Positions 33,227 through 33,299 of a stretch of DNA of 33,299 nt are shown one piece after another; position 1 is the first letter of the stretch, and every line of letters begins with the position of its first letter. Under the pieces are notes generated by a model that saw only the letters and a list, made by a program, of their open reading frames with translations, made no database searches and was not told the origin of the DNA. The position numbers and the translations under genes are program-made. Source of the stretch: Lachnospiraceae bacterium. Lineage in GTDB: Bacteria; Bacillota; Clostridia; Lachnospirales; Lachnospiraceae. The stretch is from NCBI GenBank assembly GCA_015057615.1, contig SVEA01000166.1, positions 1 to 33,299 of the forward strand, written 5' to 3'.

Positions 33227-33299
33227 ATTGGATTCCGAATGTCACCAGTGCCATTTGGAGAAACGTTTGAATCATGAGCAGAGTAGGATTTTGTGCGTA

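Noticed and set aside
33136-33270. An open frame of about 48 codons ending with a hydrophobic GLVGLFYWIPNVTSAIW stretch
   Set aside because: It has no start with a ribosome site and overlaps the ZTP riboswitch and its terminator, which explain this sequence better.
33274-33299. A possible gene start (ATG AGC AGA GTA GGA) at the right edge
   Set aside because: Only eight codons are visible and GGAG is 13 bases away; the gene controlled by the riboswitch cannot be named from this.

Overview
The window looks like chromosomal DNA of a spore-forming, low-to-mid GC Firmicute, most likely a Lachnospiraceae-type Clostridium. The signs are an alpha/beta-type small acid-soluble spore protein, a Clostridia-style Min system (MinC-MinD-MinE) next to the mre genes, a ylmE-sepF-ylmH division cluster, a DUF378 and a DUF4321 protein, and many GGAGG ribosome sites with TTG or GTG starts. 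No rRNA, tRNA, CRISPR array, prophage or complete insertion sequence was seen.

Positions 1-12200 are a cell-shape, division and wall block on the plus strand: DUF4321, radC, mreB, mreC, mreD, a very large PBP2 (mrdA), minC, minD, minE, rodA, then methylglyoxal synthase and a lipoprotein D-Ala-D-Ala carboxypeptidase. The logic is coherent: MreBCD, PBP2 and RodA form the elongation machine, MinCDE places the septum, and the carboxypeptidase trims peptidoglycan.

Positions 12200-15500 are gene-poor and repeat-rich. They hold a small P-loop ATPase gene with a good promoter, a reverse-strand DUF378 membrane protein, and an HlyD-like membrane protein. This stretch contains two inverted copies of a structured intergenic repeat; a third copy lies at the left edge of the window.

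Positions 15500-21900 are a second housekeeping run: ylmE/yggS, sepF, ylmH, aroB, lspA, rluD and a DUF4143 ATPase. Positions 21900-25700 carry an orphan BlaI-type repressor with three operator-like dyads, a secreted 5'-nucleotidase with a LysM domain, a spore protein gene and a DUF6054 gene. Positions 25732-29892 encode a 1386-residue Lhr-type helicase.

From 30000 the DNA is visibly more AT-rich and holds small accessory genes: GyrI-like, pyrophosphatase-like, an unknown protein, a GNAT acetyltransferase and a frameshifted second GNAT. The window ends with a consensus promoter and what I recognise as a ZTP (pfl) riboswitch followed by a terminator.

The most interesting non-coding signals are (1) the three-copy structured repeat with compensatory stem changes, (2) a leader motif of about 40 bases shared by mreC, minC and lspA, (3) the BlaI operator array without a BlaR1 gene, and (4) the ZTP riboswitch. 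Among proteins, the methylglyoxal synthase has Glu where the catalytic Asp is expected, and PBP2 has an insert of about 230 residues. Everything is from reading the sequence; no database search was run.
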